The notes: generated by a model not told the origin, from the letters alone. 59,873 nucleotides of DNA from Anaerococcus vaginalis (GCF_000307225.1 NZ_HE978617.1:176971-236843), one strand, 5' to 3'; counted from the stretch's first letter, positions 26,480-39,281 are shown. Numbers and translations are program-made.

Positions 26480-27292
26480 CTAAATAAGTTTCTCATCAGA
26501 AAGAGCATTCATTAACTTATCTACAGAAACGCTAGCATCTTCATCGTTGTAGATTTCTCCAGATTTTTTGTGTTCAGGTGTATAAGATTTTTTAACTCTT
26601 GTTGGTGAACCTTTTAGTCCTATTGCTGTTTCATCAATATTTTCTTTTAGTTCTTCAAAAGTAATTTGTTCTATTGTAGCCTTTTTAGCTTTCATTTTGT
26701 TTTTGATTTTTGGATATCTTAACTCTTCATCCCCATATTTTGTAAATGTGATAAGAGCTGGAAGTTTAGATTGAATATTTAATGCTCCACCTTCAACTTC
26801 TTTAAGAACTTTTATTCCTTCATCATTTAATTCTGCTGTATAAGCATAGGTTACTTGTGGAATGTCTAAGTGTTCTGCGATTTCTGGACCTACTTGAGCT
26901 GTATCTCCGTCAATTGCTTGAAGACCACAGAATATTAAATCATAGTCGCCTTCTCTTTTTGCAACTTCTTTGATTGCTTCTGAAATTATATAACTTGTTG
27001 CAAGTGTATCAGAACCACCAAATTTTCTATCTGTAACTAAATATGCCTTGTCAGCTCCAACTGCAAGTGTATCTCTAAGCATAGATTCTGCTTGAGCTGG
27101 TCCCATAGATATAACTGTAATTTTTACATTTTCTGGATCATTATCTTTTATTCTTAAAGCTTGTTCAAGGGCAAAAGCATCATAAGTATTTAAGATACTA
27201 GGAACTCCTTTTCTAATAAGAGTATTAGTTTCAGGATTTATTTTTATTTCATTAGTATCTGGAACTTGCTTTGCACATACAAAAATATTCAT
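26480..27292 (-). CDS. etfB: Electron transfer flavoprotein beta subunit
   Basis: The 270-residue protein starts MNIFVCAKQVPDTNEIKINP and contains NTYDAFALEQALRI, ITVISMGP and LIFCGLQAIDGDTAQVGPEIAEHL, all typical of EtfB. It forms a heterodimer with EtfA. The gene lies between bcd and etfA in a compact operon. Confidence 0.95.
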   Translation of the reverse strand: MNIFVCAKQVPDTNEIKINPETNTLIRKGVPSILNTYDAFALEQALRIKDNDPENVKITVISMGPAQAESMLRDTLAVGADKAYLVTDRKFGGSDTLATSYIISEAIKEVAKREGDYDLIFCGLQAIDGDTAQVGPEIAEHLDIPQVTYAYTAELNDEGIKVLKEVEGGALNIQSKLPALITFTKYGDEELRYPKIKNKMKAKKATIEQITFEELKENIDETAIGLKGSPTRVKKSYTPEHKKSGEIYNDEDASVSVDKLMNALSDEKLI

Positions 27293-27324
27293 TTATTCCT
27301 CCTAAATTTATATTCTACCTTCAA

Positions 27325-28461
27325 TTATCTTAATAAAGCTCCTGATACAACCATTAACATTACTTCTGAAGTTCCTTCATAGATTTCTGTAATTTTTGCA
27401 TCTCTCATCATTCTTTCAACATCATATTCTTTGATATATCCATATCCGCCAAGAATTTGAACTGCTCTGCTTGCTACGAATGATGCTGTTCTTGAAGCTT
27501 TTAATTTTGCCATAGCTGCTGCTACTGAATATGATTCACCAGCATCTTTTAGGCTTGCTGCTTTGTAAACTAAATTTCTAGCTGCTTCTATTTCAATAGC
27601 CATTTCTGCTAATTTGAATTGTGTATTTTGGAATTTAGCTAAAGGACGACCAAATTGTTCTCTTTCTTTAGAATATTGAACTGCTTTTTCTAAAGCTCCT
27701 TCTGCAATTCCTAATGCTTGAGCTGCAATTCCAATTCTTCCTCCATCAAGAGTTGCCATAGCAATCTTAAATCCTTTACCTTCTTCTCCAAGTAAATTTT
27801 CTTTTGGTATTCTACAATCTTGGAAGATTAATTCCATAGTTGATGAACCATTGATTCCCATTTTGTTTTCAAGTGTACCAAAATCAAATCCTTTTGTTCC
27901 TTTTTCAACTATAAATGCAGAAATTCCATGATTTCCTTTAGTTTTATCTGTCATAGCGAATACTATATAAGTTTCAGCATATCCACCATTTGTAATAAAT
28001 ATTTTTGTACCATTTAGTACATATTCATCACCATCAAGTTTTGCAACTGTTTGTTGACCTGATGCGTCTGTTCCTGCGTTTGGTTCAGTTAGGGCAAAAG
28101 CTCCTAATTTTTCTCCGCTTGCAAGTGGTGTTAAATATTTTTTCTTTTGCTCATCATTAGCAAATTTATTAATACAATCAGCACATAAAGATGTGTGAGC
28201 AGATAAAATTACGCCTGTAGATGCACAATATTTTGAAATTTCTTCTACTGCAAGCACGTATGTAAGTGTATCAGCACCTTGTCCGCCAAATTCTTCGCCA
28301 AATGGGATTCCAAAGAAACCTAATTCTTGCATTTTTGCAACTGTTTCTTCTGGAAACATATGTTCTTCGTCAACTTTTTGAGCTAAAGGTTTAACTTCTC
28401 CTTCTGCAAAGTCGTGAAACATTCCTCTCATCTCTTCATATTCTTCTGATAATTTATACAT
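27325..28461 (-). CDS. bcd: Butyryl-CoA dehydrogenase (acyl-CoA dehydrogenase)
   Basis: The 378-residue flavoprotein shows family signatures GAFALTEPNAGTDASGQ and EREQFGRPLAKFQNTQF, and the C-terminal ILGGYGYIKEYDVERMMRDAKITEIYEGTSEV with the catalytic Glu in IYEGTSE. It reduces crotonyl-CoA to butyryl-CoA with electrons from EtfAB, which is encoded directly downstream. A TTGACA-17-TAATAT promoter and a Rex-like palindrome lie upstream. Confidence 0.93.
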   Translation of the reverse strand: MYKLSEEYEEMRGMFHDFAEGEVKPLAQKVDEEHMFPEETVAKMQELGFFGIPFGEEFGGQGADTLTYVLAVEEISKYCASTGVILSAHTSLCADCINKFANDEQKKKYLTPLASGEKLGAFALTEPNAGTDASGQQTVAKLDGDEYVLNGTKIFITNGGYAETYIVFAMTDKTKGNHGISAFIVEKGTKGFDFGTLENKMGINGSSTMELIFQDCRIPKENLLGEEGKGFKIAMATLDGGRIGIAAQALGIAEGALEKAVQYSKEREQFGRPLAKFQNTQFKLAEMAIEIEAARNLVYKAASLKDAGESYSVAAAMAKLKASRTASFVASRAVQILGGYGYIKEYDVERMMRDAKITEIYEGTSEVMLMVVSGALLR

Positions 28462-28530
28462 ATTTTCTCCTAAATAATTTTCTGTATTTATTATTTTTAA
28501 AAATAATAGTAAGAAACATTTTGATTGCCT

Positions 28531-28567
28531 ATGTTATTATATTAACAATCGGGGTCAGACTTGTCAA
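28531..28567 (-). promoter_or_regulatory. bcd-etfBA promoter with candidate Rex operator
   Basis: Reading leftward, TTGACA (28567-28562), a 17-base spacer and TAATAT (28544-28539) make a strong promoter. TTGTTAATATAATAACAT (28531-28548) overlaps the -10 and matches 12 of 14 defined bases of the Rex consensus TTGTTAANNNNTTAACAA. Binding would block RNA polymerase when NADH is low, as known for butyrate genes in Clostridium. The link to Rex is inferred from the motif. Confidence 0.65.
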
Positions 28568-28917
28568 GCTTTTTAGCTAATTATTTATCAAGCTAGCTAA
28601 GATTTTCATCTTATTTTTCTTAATAAAATTTTTTATTAGAATAAAATTTTAAAAATAAAAATTTATTTTAGTAAAAAGATTTCCCAAGAAAATATTTACC
28701 TACATTATAATAATATCATAAATAGGATAACTGTCAAATCCTTATCAATTTTATTTTTTAAAAAAAATTTTTGATAAGTTTAGATTTTTTCGAATTTTTT
28801 TTGAATTTTTTCTTTATTTCGAAATATTTTTTTTGCTTTTTTAGTAAAAATTATAAATTGAGATTTAATATTATTTATTCTTTATATTTTAAATAAAGGA
28901 CAGGAAAACTTTTTCTA
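28568..28917. other. AT-rich non-coding stretch between divergent operons
   Basis: These 350 bases separate the leftward bcd operon from the rightward oxidase-lrgAB operon. The sequence is almost only A and T, with long A and T runs, and shows no gene, terminator or clear operator. It may act as bent or UP-element-like DNA. Confidence 0.4.
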
Positions 28918-28938
28918 TTGTTAAATTTATGATATACT
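28918..28938 (+). promoter_or_regulatory. Extended -10 promoter of the 2-hydroxyacid oxidase operon
   Basis: TGATATACT (28930-28938) is an extended -10 element; no good -35 is seen. A Rex half-site-like TTGTTAA lies at 28918-28924, but the second half is not conserved, so regulation by Rex is doubtful here. Confidence 0.5.
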
Positions 28939-29005
28939 TAACTAGAACACTAAAATGATAAGTTATTTCAACTTATTAATTCTCATTAATTTTTTAGGAG
29001 GAGAA

Positions 29006-30433
29006 ATGAATTACAACAAAATTAACGATGAAATAATTGAAAAAATTAAATCATTAGTAAATGGAAAAGTTTATGTAGGAGATGAGATTAATGAAGATTT
29101 CTTTCATGATGAAATGCCAATTTATGGAGAAGGCATTCCTGATCTTTTAGTTGATGCAACTTCTAAAGAAGATGTTGCAAATGTTCTAAAAATTTGTAAT
29201 GAAAATAAAATCCCTGTACTTGCAAGAGGAGCTGGTAGTGGTTTGACTGGTGCAGGTGTTGCTATTAAAAATGGTGTAATGATTAATATGCAATCTATGA
29301 ATAAAATTTTAGAGTTTGATGAAGAAAATTTGGTTGTTAGGGTTGAACCTGGAGTTTTGTTAAGCACTCTAGCTCAAGCTTGTCTTGATAAGGGATATTT
29401 ATATCCACCTGATCCAGGTGAAAAAAATGCTACTCTTGGCGGAAATGTTGCATTGAATGCTGGTGGTATGCGTGCTGTTAAATATGGAACTACAAGAGAT
29501 TATGTTAGAAAAATAGAAGTTGCTCTTCCTAGTGGAGAAATCACCACTTTTGGATCAATAGTTTCTAAATCTTCAACTGGATATTCTTTAAAGGATTTGA
29601 TGGTTGGAAGTGAGGGTACACTTGGTATTATTACTGAACTTACTTTAAAAATCGTTCCTAATCCAAAACACACTGTATCTTTAATTGTTCCATTCGAAGA
29701 TTTGGATGATTGTATTTCTACTGTACCAAAATTATTCCAAAATAATCTAAATCCTCAAGCCATAGAATTTATGGAAAGAGATATAGTTATCGCAAGTGAA
29801 AAATACATAGGTAGAGAAACCTTCCCTAAGAAAATGGAAGGAATTGATGTTGGAGCATATTTGCTTATAACTTTTGATGGTGATGATGAAGATTTAATTG
29901 ATAATACTCTTGAGCAAGCTGCTGAAGTTTTAGTTGAAAATGGTGCAATTGATGTTTTAGTTGCTGATACTCCAAATGCAATTAGAGATGCTTGGGCTGC
30001 AAGAAGTTCTTTCCTTGAAGCTATTGAAACTCAAAATAAACTTTTGGATGAATGTGACGTAGTTGTTCCAGTTACAAAAATCGCTGAATATATTAATTTT
30101 GTTAATAAAGAAAGCGAATCTTATATGTTTGATGTAAAATCATTTGGTCATGCTGGTGATGGAAACTTACACATCTATACCCTATCAAATGAAGAAGATA
30201 AAATAGATCAATTTAAAGAAGAAGTTGACAAGTTCATGGATGTAATTTATAAAAAAGCTTACGATTTGGGCGGAAAAATTTCTGGAGAACATGGAATTGG
30301 TCATGGAAAGAAAAAATACCTTAAAAATTTTGAAGGTCATGAAAATATCGAAATAATGAGAGGAATCAAAAAAGCTTTCGATCCAAATATGATTTTAAAC
30401 CCTGATAAAGTAATCGCTTTATTAGGAGAGTAA
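29006..30433 (+). CDS. FAD-linked 2-hydroxyacid oxidase/dehydrogenase (GlcD / D-lactate dehydrogenase type)
   Basis: The 475-residue protein has an FAD_binding_4 domain (PVLARGAGSGLTGAGVAI, LGGNVALNAGGMRAVKYG, KSSTGYSLKDLMVGSEGTLG) and a FAD-oxidase C-terminal domain with SFGHAGDGNLHIYTL and GEHGIGHGK. Members oxidise D-lactate or glycolate. Clostridial relatives (LctD) work with an electron transfer flavoprotein. The start is ATG 29006 after TAGGAGGAGAA; the upstream frame from 28955 is too close to the promoter. It heads an operon with lrgA and lrgB, which suggests uptake or export of the same small organic acid. Confidence 0.87.
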   Translation: MNYNKINDEIIEKIKSLVNGKVYVGDEINEDFFHDEMPIYGEGIPDLLVDATSKEDVANVLKICNENKIPVLARGAGSGLTGAGVAIKNGVMINMQSMNKILEFDEENLVVRVEPGVLLSTLAQACLDKGYLYPPDPGEKNATLGGNVALNAGGMRAVKYGTTRDYVRKIEVALPSGEITTFGSIVSKSSTGYSLKDLMVGSEGTLGIITELTLKIVPNPKHTVSLIVPFEDLDDCISTVPKLFQNNLNPQAIEFMERDIVIASEKYIGRETFPKKMEGIDVGAYLLITFDGDDEDLIDNTLEQAAEVLVENGAIDVLVADTPNAIRDAWAARSSFLEAIETQNKLLDECDVVVPVTKIAEYINFVNKESESYMFDVKSFGHAGDGNLHIYTLSNEEDKIDQFKEEVDKFMDVIYKKAYDLGGKISGEHGIGHGKKKYLKNFEGHENIEIMRGIKKAFDPNMILNPDKVIALLGE

Positions 30434-30434
30434 A

Positions 30435-30788
30435 ATGAATTATCTAAAAGAATTTGTCATTCTTTGTGTATGTTTATTTTTAGGAGCTATAACTAGAAAA
30501 ATAATAAACTATCCTATACCAGAGCCTGTCTATGGAATGCTCTATCTTTTTATAGCCCTAAATTTTAACATACTTAAAACTGAAGACATAAAAGAAACTT
30601 CTGACGGTATTTTAAAAAATTTAGCCTTTCTTTTTGTCCCAGCAGGAGTTGGAGTTCTAGCTCATATAGACCTAATCAGAGGAAAAATTTTTCAAATAAT
30701 AATCTTAGTGATATTGGGAACTTTAATTTCCATGGCTATCACAGGTATTCTTGTGCAATTTTTGCAAAGGAGGAAAAATGCTAGATAA
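30435..30788 (+). CDS. lrgA: LrgA/CidA-family membrane protein
   Basis: This 117-residue protein has four membrane segments with the family pattern IPEPVYGMLYLF and LFVPAGVGVL. LrgA/CidA were first described as holin-like proteins. Later work showed that LrgAB-type pairs (PftAB in Bacillus subtilis) transport pyruvate, and the plant homologue PLGG1 transports glycolate and glycerate. The start is one base after the oxidase stop, so both are translated together; lrgB overlaps its end by 11 bases. Confidence 0.87.
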   Translation: MNYLKEFVILCVCLFLGAITRKIINYPIPEPVYGMLYLFIALNFNILKTEDIKETSDGILKNLAFLFVPAGVGVLAHIDLIRGKIFQIIILVILGTLISMAITGILVQFLQRRKNAR

Positions 30789-31470
30789 TCAATATTTCGG
30801 TATAGTTTTATCCTTTGCAGCCTATGAAATTGGAAAATGGATAAATCAAAAATTAAAAAGTCCAATAGCAAATCCACTTCTTATAGCTATACTTTTAATT
30901 GTAGGATTTTTGTCTATAACAGGAATTGACTATGAATATTATAAAAAAGGTGGAGATTTTATAGCATTTTTCATAGCCCCTGCAACTGTTGCAATGGTTT
31001 TGGATCTTTATGCTAATCTTGAAACTTTGAAAAAAAATATTCTTCCAATTTTTGTTGGAGTTGGATTTGGAACTATATTTTCCTTTGTACTAGCCATATT
31101 TTTATCAAAAATATTCCAAATTGATAAAAATTTAGTTGCAAGTTTAATACCTCAATCAGTTACAACAGCAATAGCAATTTCTCTTTCAGAAGAATATAAG
31201 GGAATAATTGGACTTACTGCAATTGTTGTAGTTATTAGAGGAGTTAGTGGAGCAGTATTTGCCCCTACTGTAATGAAAATTTGTAGGATAAAAGATCCTG
31301 TTGCCCAAGGAGTTGCAATAGGAACAGCATCCCACGCAGTTGGAACAAGTCAAGCAAGACTTATGGGAGAAATCCAAGGAGCAATGAGTGGACTTTCTAT
31401 TGCCATTGCTGGAATTACTGCCGTAATAATAATGCCATTAGCTATGAAATTAGTTGAAATAATAATTTAA
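30778..31470 (+). CDS. lrgB: LrgB-family membrane protein
   Basis: The 230-residue protein has about six membrane segments and the LrgB signatures LIPQSVTTAIAISLSE and GTASHAVGTSQA. It is the partner of LrgA in small organic acid transport. The start ATG 30778 follows AAAGGAGGAAAA and lies within the end of lrgA. The operon with a 2-hydroxyacid oxidase favours a metabolic (lactate, glycolate or pyruvate) role over a lysis role. Confidence 0.88.
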   Translation: MLDNQYFGIVLSFAAYEIGKWINQKLKSPIANPLLIAILLIVGFLSITGIDYEYYKKGGDFIAFFIAPATVAMVLDLYANLETLKKNILPIFVGVGFGTIFSFVLAIFLSKIFQIDKNLVASLIPQSVTTAIAISLSEEYKGIIGLTAIVVVIRGVSGAVFAPTVMKICRIKDPVAQGVAIGTASHAVGTSQARLMGEIQGAMSGLSIAIAGITAVIIMPLAMKLVEIII

Positions 31471-31482
31471 TAGAAATAAAAA

Positions 31483-31515
31483 ATGAGCCTTTTAAGACTC
31501 ATAAGACTTTTTATA
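31483..31515 (+). terminator. Possible terminator after lrgB
   Basis: ATGAG (31483-31487) and CTCAT (31498-31502), with additional CTT/AAG pairing inside, form a short hairpin followed within a few bases by CTTTTTAT. It is weaker than the other terminators in the window. Confidence 0.45.
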
Positions 31516-31516
31516 A

Positions 31517-31603
31517 TTAGAAAATCTTAAGGCAAGAATATAAAATTTAATTTGATTTCAAATTAAAAATTCCCTCTAAAATCTTGCTTTAAGATTTTTC
31601 TAA
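31517..31603. repeat. Long imperfect palindrome
   Basis: TTAGAAAATCTTAAGGCAAG (31517-31536) pairs with TCTTGC...TTTTTCTAA (31582-31603) with one mismatch and one indel. The inside contains TTTGATTTCAAATT, a stretch shared with the interspersed element at 32206-32402. It lies between lrgB and the ATP-cone gene and may be a truncated relative of that family. Confidence 0.55.
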
Positions 31604-31609
31604 ATTAAT

Positions 31610-31736
31610 GGAACTTTTACAAAGAATTTTATCTTTAGAGAAAGCTCTTAGAAGATTTTACTCAAATAAGCCATAAGCTTTTAAAATCTTCTAAGAAAAT
31701 CTCTAAAGATAGGATTATAAATTGCAAGAGTTCCTT
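31610..31736. repeat. Nested long hairpin repeat
   Basis: GGAAC/GTTCC at the tips, TCTTTAGAGA/TCTCTAAAGA (10 bp perfect) and CTTAGAAGATTTT/AAAATCTTCTAAG (13 bp perfect) pair in order to form one long interrupted stem of about 127 bases. It abuts the 3' end of the ATP-cone gene. The arms are too well matched to be chance; it may be a MITE-like element or a structured RNA 3' end. Confidence 0.65.
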
Positions 31737-32128
31737 TATTTATTTTTTATATAAGATTTGTAACTTTCCAATATTTTTCTATATCCATCTTCTTCTAAAA
31801 TATTTTCTACATATTCTTTAATTTTAGATGTTGGAATTATCCTTTGGTAATTTTCTTCCACAATTTTTTCTAAGTCATTTTTTAAAATTGATATATCAGA
31901 AGTATTTAATTCTATCTCTCCATTTCTTGCTGCATTTTTAATTGATCTTGAAATTTTTTCTATGTCAAATAATTCTATTTTTCCATTTTTCTTTTTCACA
32001 TATAATTTTTTATCTAAAAAATTTTCAATAACCTCAATCTTTGCCTTATCCATTTGATCAGCTATTTCTTCTATTGATAGATTTTTTCCTTGATAATAAT
32101 CAATAATTATTTTTGTAAGATCTAACAT
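31736..32128 (-). CDS. Stand-alone ATP-cone domain protein
   Basis: Residues ~45-128 of this 130-residue protein match the ATP-cone fold: VKKKNGKIELFDIEKISRSI, then IPTSKIKEYVENIL and GYRKILESYKSYI. ATP-cones are nucleotide-sensing domains of anaerobic and class I ribonucleotide reductases and of NrdR. Here there is no reductase and no zinc ribbon; residues 1-40 (LSIEEIADQMDKAKIEVIEN) look like a small helix-turn-helix. The function is unknown; a nucleotide-responsive regulator is possible. The ribosome site AGGGGGGCTT precedes ATG 32128. Confidence 0.65.
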   Translation of the reverse strand: MLDLTKIIIDYYQGKNLSIEEIADQMDKAKIEVIENFLDKKLYVKKKNGKIELFDIEKISRSIKNAARNGEIELNTSDISILKNDLEKIVEENYQRIIPTSKIKEYVENILEEDGYRKILESYKSYIKNK

Positions 32129-32180
32129 AAGCCCCCCTAAATTTTTCTTATTATATTATTACCCTAATTTTTGCAAAATA

Positions 32181-32205
32181 AAAGATTGGACAAAATCCAA
32201 TCTTT
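32181..32205 (-). terminator. Terminator palindrome, displaced copy
   Basis: AAAGATTGGA and TCCAATCTTT pair over a CAAAA loop. The same palindrome, with a longer T/A-tract, follows guaB at 32405-32431. The copy here is separated from guaB by the interspersed element at 32206-32402. Read rightward it lacks a T-tract. Confidence 0.5.
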
Positions 32206-32402
32206 CAGACTGTTAACAAAGTATACAAATCCTCATGCTAAGAATATCATACGGAAAAAATTGATTTGATTTCAAATTTAAAAATTCGTTAAAAATCGCA
32301 CTGATTGAGCGTTAGCGAGTTTGTGATTTTAGAATTTTTAAATTTAGAAATCAACAATTTTTGGAGTCAGATATTCGTGCTTGAGGGTTTGTCTACACTC
32401 TG
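32206..32402. repeat. Interspersed palindromic element, short copy
   Basis: This 197-base element begins CAGACTGTTAAC and ends GTCTACACTCTG and has a close relative at 39408-39730. Its two halves pair almost end to end. GTATACAAATCCTCATGC pairs with the region ending GCTTGAGGGTTTGTCTAC, and TTGATTTGATTTCAAATTTA pairs with TAAATTTAGAAATCAACAA. The centre holds GAGCGTTAGCGAG. No coding frame is present. It looks like a MITE or a repeated structured RNA. Confidence 0.75.
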
Positions 32403-32404
32403 AA

Positions 32405-32431
32405 ATTGGACAAAATCCAATCTTTTTTTAC
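32405..32431 (-). terminator. Terminator after guaB
   Basis: ATTGGA and TCCAAT with flanking bases form a hairpin with a CAAAA loop immediately after guaB. Read leftward from guaB, the T-tract is weak because the interspersed element follows directly. The arrangement suggests the original terminator was split or duplicated by that element. Confidence 0.45.
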
Positions 32432-32434
32432 TTA

Positions 32435-37563
<5,129 letters not shown>

Positions 37564-37573
37564 GATCTTATCC

Positions 37574-39079
37574 TTAATGTCTAAAGTGTCTGTTGTTGGT
37601 AAATACCATGGACATTTTATATTCGTTGCATTTTTCGATTGAATCCTTATCTCTTATTGATCCACCTGGTTGGATAATTGATTTTACTCCAATTTTATGG
37701 GCAAATTCTACGCAATCATCAAATGGGAAAAAGGCATCTGATGACATAATAGAATCTGTAAAGTCTACATCAGGATGATTATTTTTGATTGATTCCAAAG
37801 CCCAAATTCTTGAAGTTTGTCCACAACCAACTCCTAAAGTTTTTCCATCTTTAACAATTACAATTGCGTTTGATTTTGTATATTTTACAACAGTCATAGC
37901 AAATTTTAAGTCGTCAATATCTTTTTTATCTGGTTTTACTTCAGTTACAACTTCAAAATCATCTTCTTTTGTATCCCTATCTTGAACTAAAACTTTTCCT
38001 TCCAAATATTTTACATCTTCTTTTACAAAATCTTTTGAAAGGTCAACTTTTATTAGACGGATATTTTTCTTTTTAGATAAGATTTCCAAAGCTTCTTTTG
38101 TAAAGTCATTTGCTGCAACAATTTCAAGGAAAATTTTACTCATCATACTTGCAGTTTTTTCATCAACCACTCCATTTAAAGCAACAATTCCACCAAAAAT
38201 TGATAAAGAATCAGCTTCGTATGCTTTTTTATAAGCATCAAAGGCATTTTCTCCAATGGCAGCTCCACAAGGAGATTGGTGTTTTAAAGCAACACAAGAA
38301 TTTTCTCCCAACTCTTTTGCAAGTTCCAAAGCAACATTTAAGTCATTATAATTATTAAAACTCATTGCCTTTCCGTGAAGAATTTCTATATCTTTCAAAA
38401 GTCCCTTTGCATAAGTATCTTCATAAAGACTTGCCTTTTGACTTGGATTTTCTCCGTATCTTAAATCTTCAATTTTTCTAAGACCATAAGTTTTATATTC
38501 ACTTTCTTTTTTGGTCAAATCTTTGAAAAATCTTGAAATCACACTATCATAATAAGCTGTAAGAGAATAAGCCTTCATAGCTAAATATCTTCTATATTCT
38601 AAGTCTACTTCATTTTTTTCTAATCTTTCTAAAAGTTCTTCATAATCTTTTGGATCTGTCAAAACTATGCAATCCTTGTGATTTTTGGCAGCAGACCTAA
38701 TCAAAGTTGGTCCACCTATGTCAATATTTTCAATAATATTGTCAATATCATTACTCTTTAAGGCTTCTTCAAACTTATATAAATTTACAACAACTATATC
38801 AATATCTTTGATATTATTTTCTTCAACAGTTTTTTTGTGATTTTCGTCATCTCTTTTGTAAAGAATTCCTCCATGAACATAAGGAGATAAAGTTTTTACC
38901 CTACCATCCAAAATTTCTGGAAAATTTGTTATTTCTTCAATTTCCTTTACATCTATTCCACTTTCTTTAATTTTTTTGTATGTACCACCAGTAGATACAA
39001 GTTCAACACCCAAACGACTCAAACCTTCTGCAAGTTTTTCTACATCCTTTTTTTCAGTAACAGATATTAAAGCTCTCAT
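37574..39079 (-). CDS. purH: Bifunctional AICAR transformylase / IMP cyclohydrolase
   Basis: The 501-residue protein has an N-terminal IMP cyclohydrolase domain (ALISVTEKKDVEKLAEGL, DGRVKTLSPYVHGGIL) and a C-terminal AICAR transformylase domain (RYGENPSQKASLY, ALKHQSPCGAA, SDAFFPFDDCVEFA). It completes IMP synthesis. It is the first large gene of the purH-purL-guaB operon, 73 bases after a small ORF and terminator hairpin that look like an attenuator. Confidence 0.95.
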   Translation of the reverse strand: MRALISVTEKKDVEKLAEGLSRLGVELVSTGGTYKKIKESGIDVKEIEEITNFPEILDGRVKTLSPYVHGGILYKRDDENHKKTVEENNIKDIDIVVVNLYKFEEALKSNDIDNIIENIDIGGPTLIRSAAKNHKDCIVLTDPKDYEELLERLEKNEVDLEYRRYLAMKAYSLTAYYDSVISRFFKDLTKKESEYKTYGLRKIEDLRYGENPSQKASLYEDTYAKGLLKDIEILHGKAMSFNNYNDLNVALELAKELGENSCVALKHQSPCGAAIGENAFDAYKKAYEADSLSIFGGIVALNGVVDEKTASMMSKIFLEIVAANDFTKEALEILSKKKNIRLIKVDLSKDFVKEDVKYLEGKVLVQDRDTKEDDFEVVTEVKPDKKDIDDLKFAMTVVKYTKSNAIVIVKDGKTLGVGCGQTSRIWALESIKNNHPDVDFTDSIMSSDAFFPFDDCVEFAHKIGVKSIIQPGGSIRDKDSIEKCNEYKMSMVFTNNRHFRH

Positions 39080-39114
39080 TAATCCCTCCCTATGGTAAGC
39101 TTTTAGTCTAAATT

Positions 39115-39153
39115 AAAGACAAGAAAAGGGAAGCTAATAAACATTAGCTTCCC
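39115..39153 (-). terminator. Leader terminator (putative attenuator) upstream of purH
   Basis: ATTAGCTTCCC (39143-39153) and GGGAAGCTAAT (39128-39138) form a perfect 11-base stem with a 4-base loop. Read leftward, it is followed by TTTTCTTGTCTTT. It lies 48 bases before the purH start, within the leader. Its first base is the last base of the stop codon of the upstream small ORF, so ribosome position could affect folding. Confidence 0.75.
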
Positions 39154-39281
39154 TATATAAACATTAATCCATTCATAGACAAATTTGGGCACAAAAATCC
39201 AAAGACATATCTTAGCCTTTCAATTTTTTTCATAGATAAAATCATATTTGTAAATTTTCTAATTTTAAAAACAAAATCCAT
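39153..39281 (-). CDS. 42-residue small ORF in the purH leader (putative leader peptide)
   Basis: ATG 39281 is preceded by GGGGGA eight bases upstream. The frame runs 42 codons, beginning MDFVFKIRKFTNMILSMKK and ending with Gly-Leu-Met-Phe-Ile, and stops with TAG exactly where the terminator hairpin begins. The peptide is basic and hydrophobic, with five Met after the start and a single Cys at position 31. I know no family for it. The layout (promoter, short ORF, terminator, biosynthetic operon) is that of transcription attenuation, but no codon bias linked to purine supply is obvious. It could also be an independent small membrane protein. Confidence 0.5.
   Translation of the reverse strand: MDFVFKIRKFTNMILSMKKIERLRYVFGFLCPNLSMNGLMFI

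Noticed and set aside
30778-31470. LrgAB as a phage-type holin/antiholin lysis module
   Set aside because: There are no phage or autolysin genes nearby. The operon partner is a metabolic flavoenzyme, which fits the transport function shown for LrgAB relatives.
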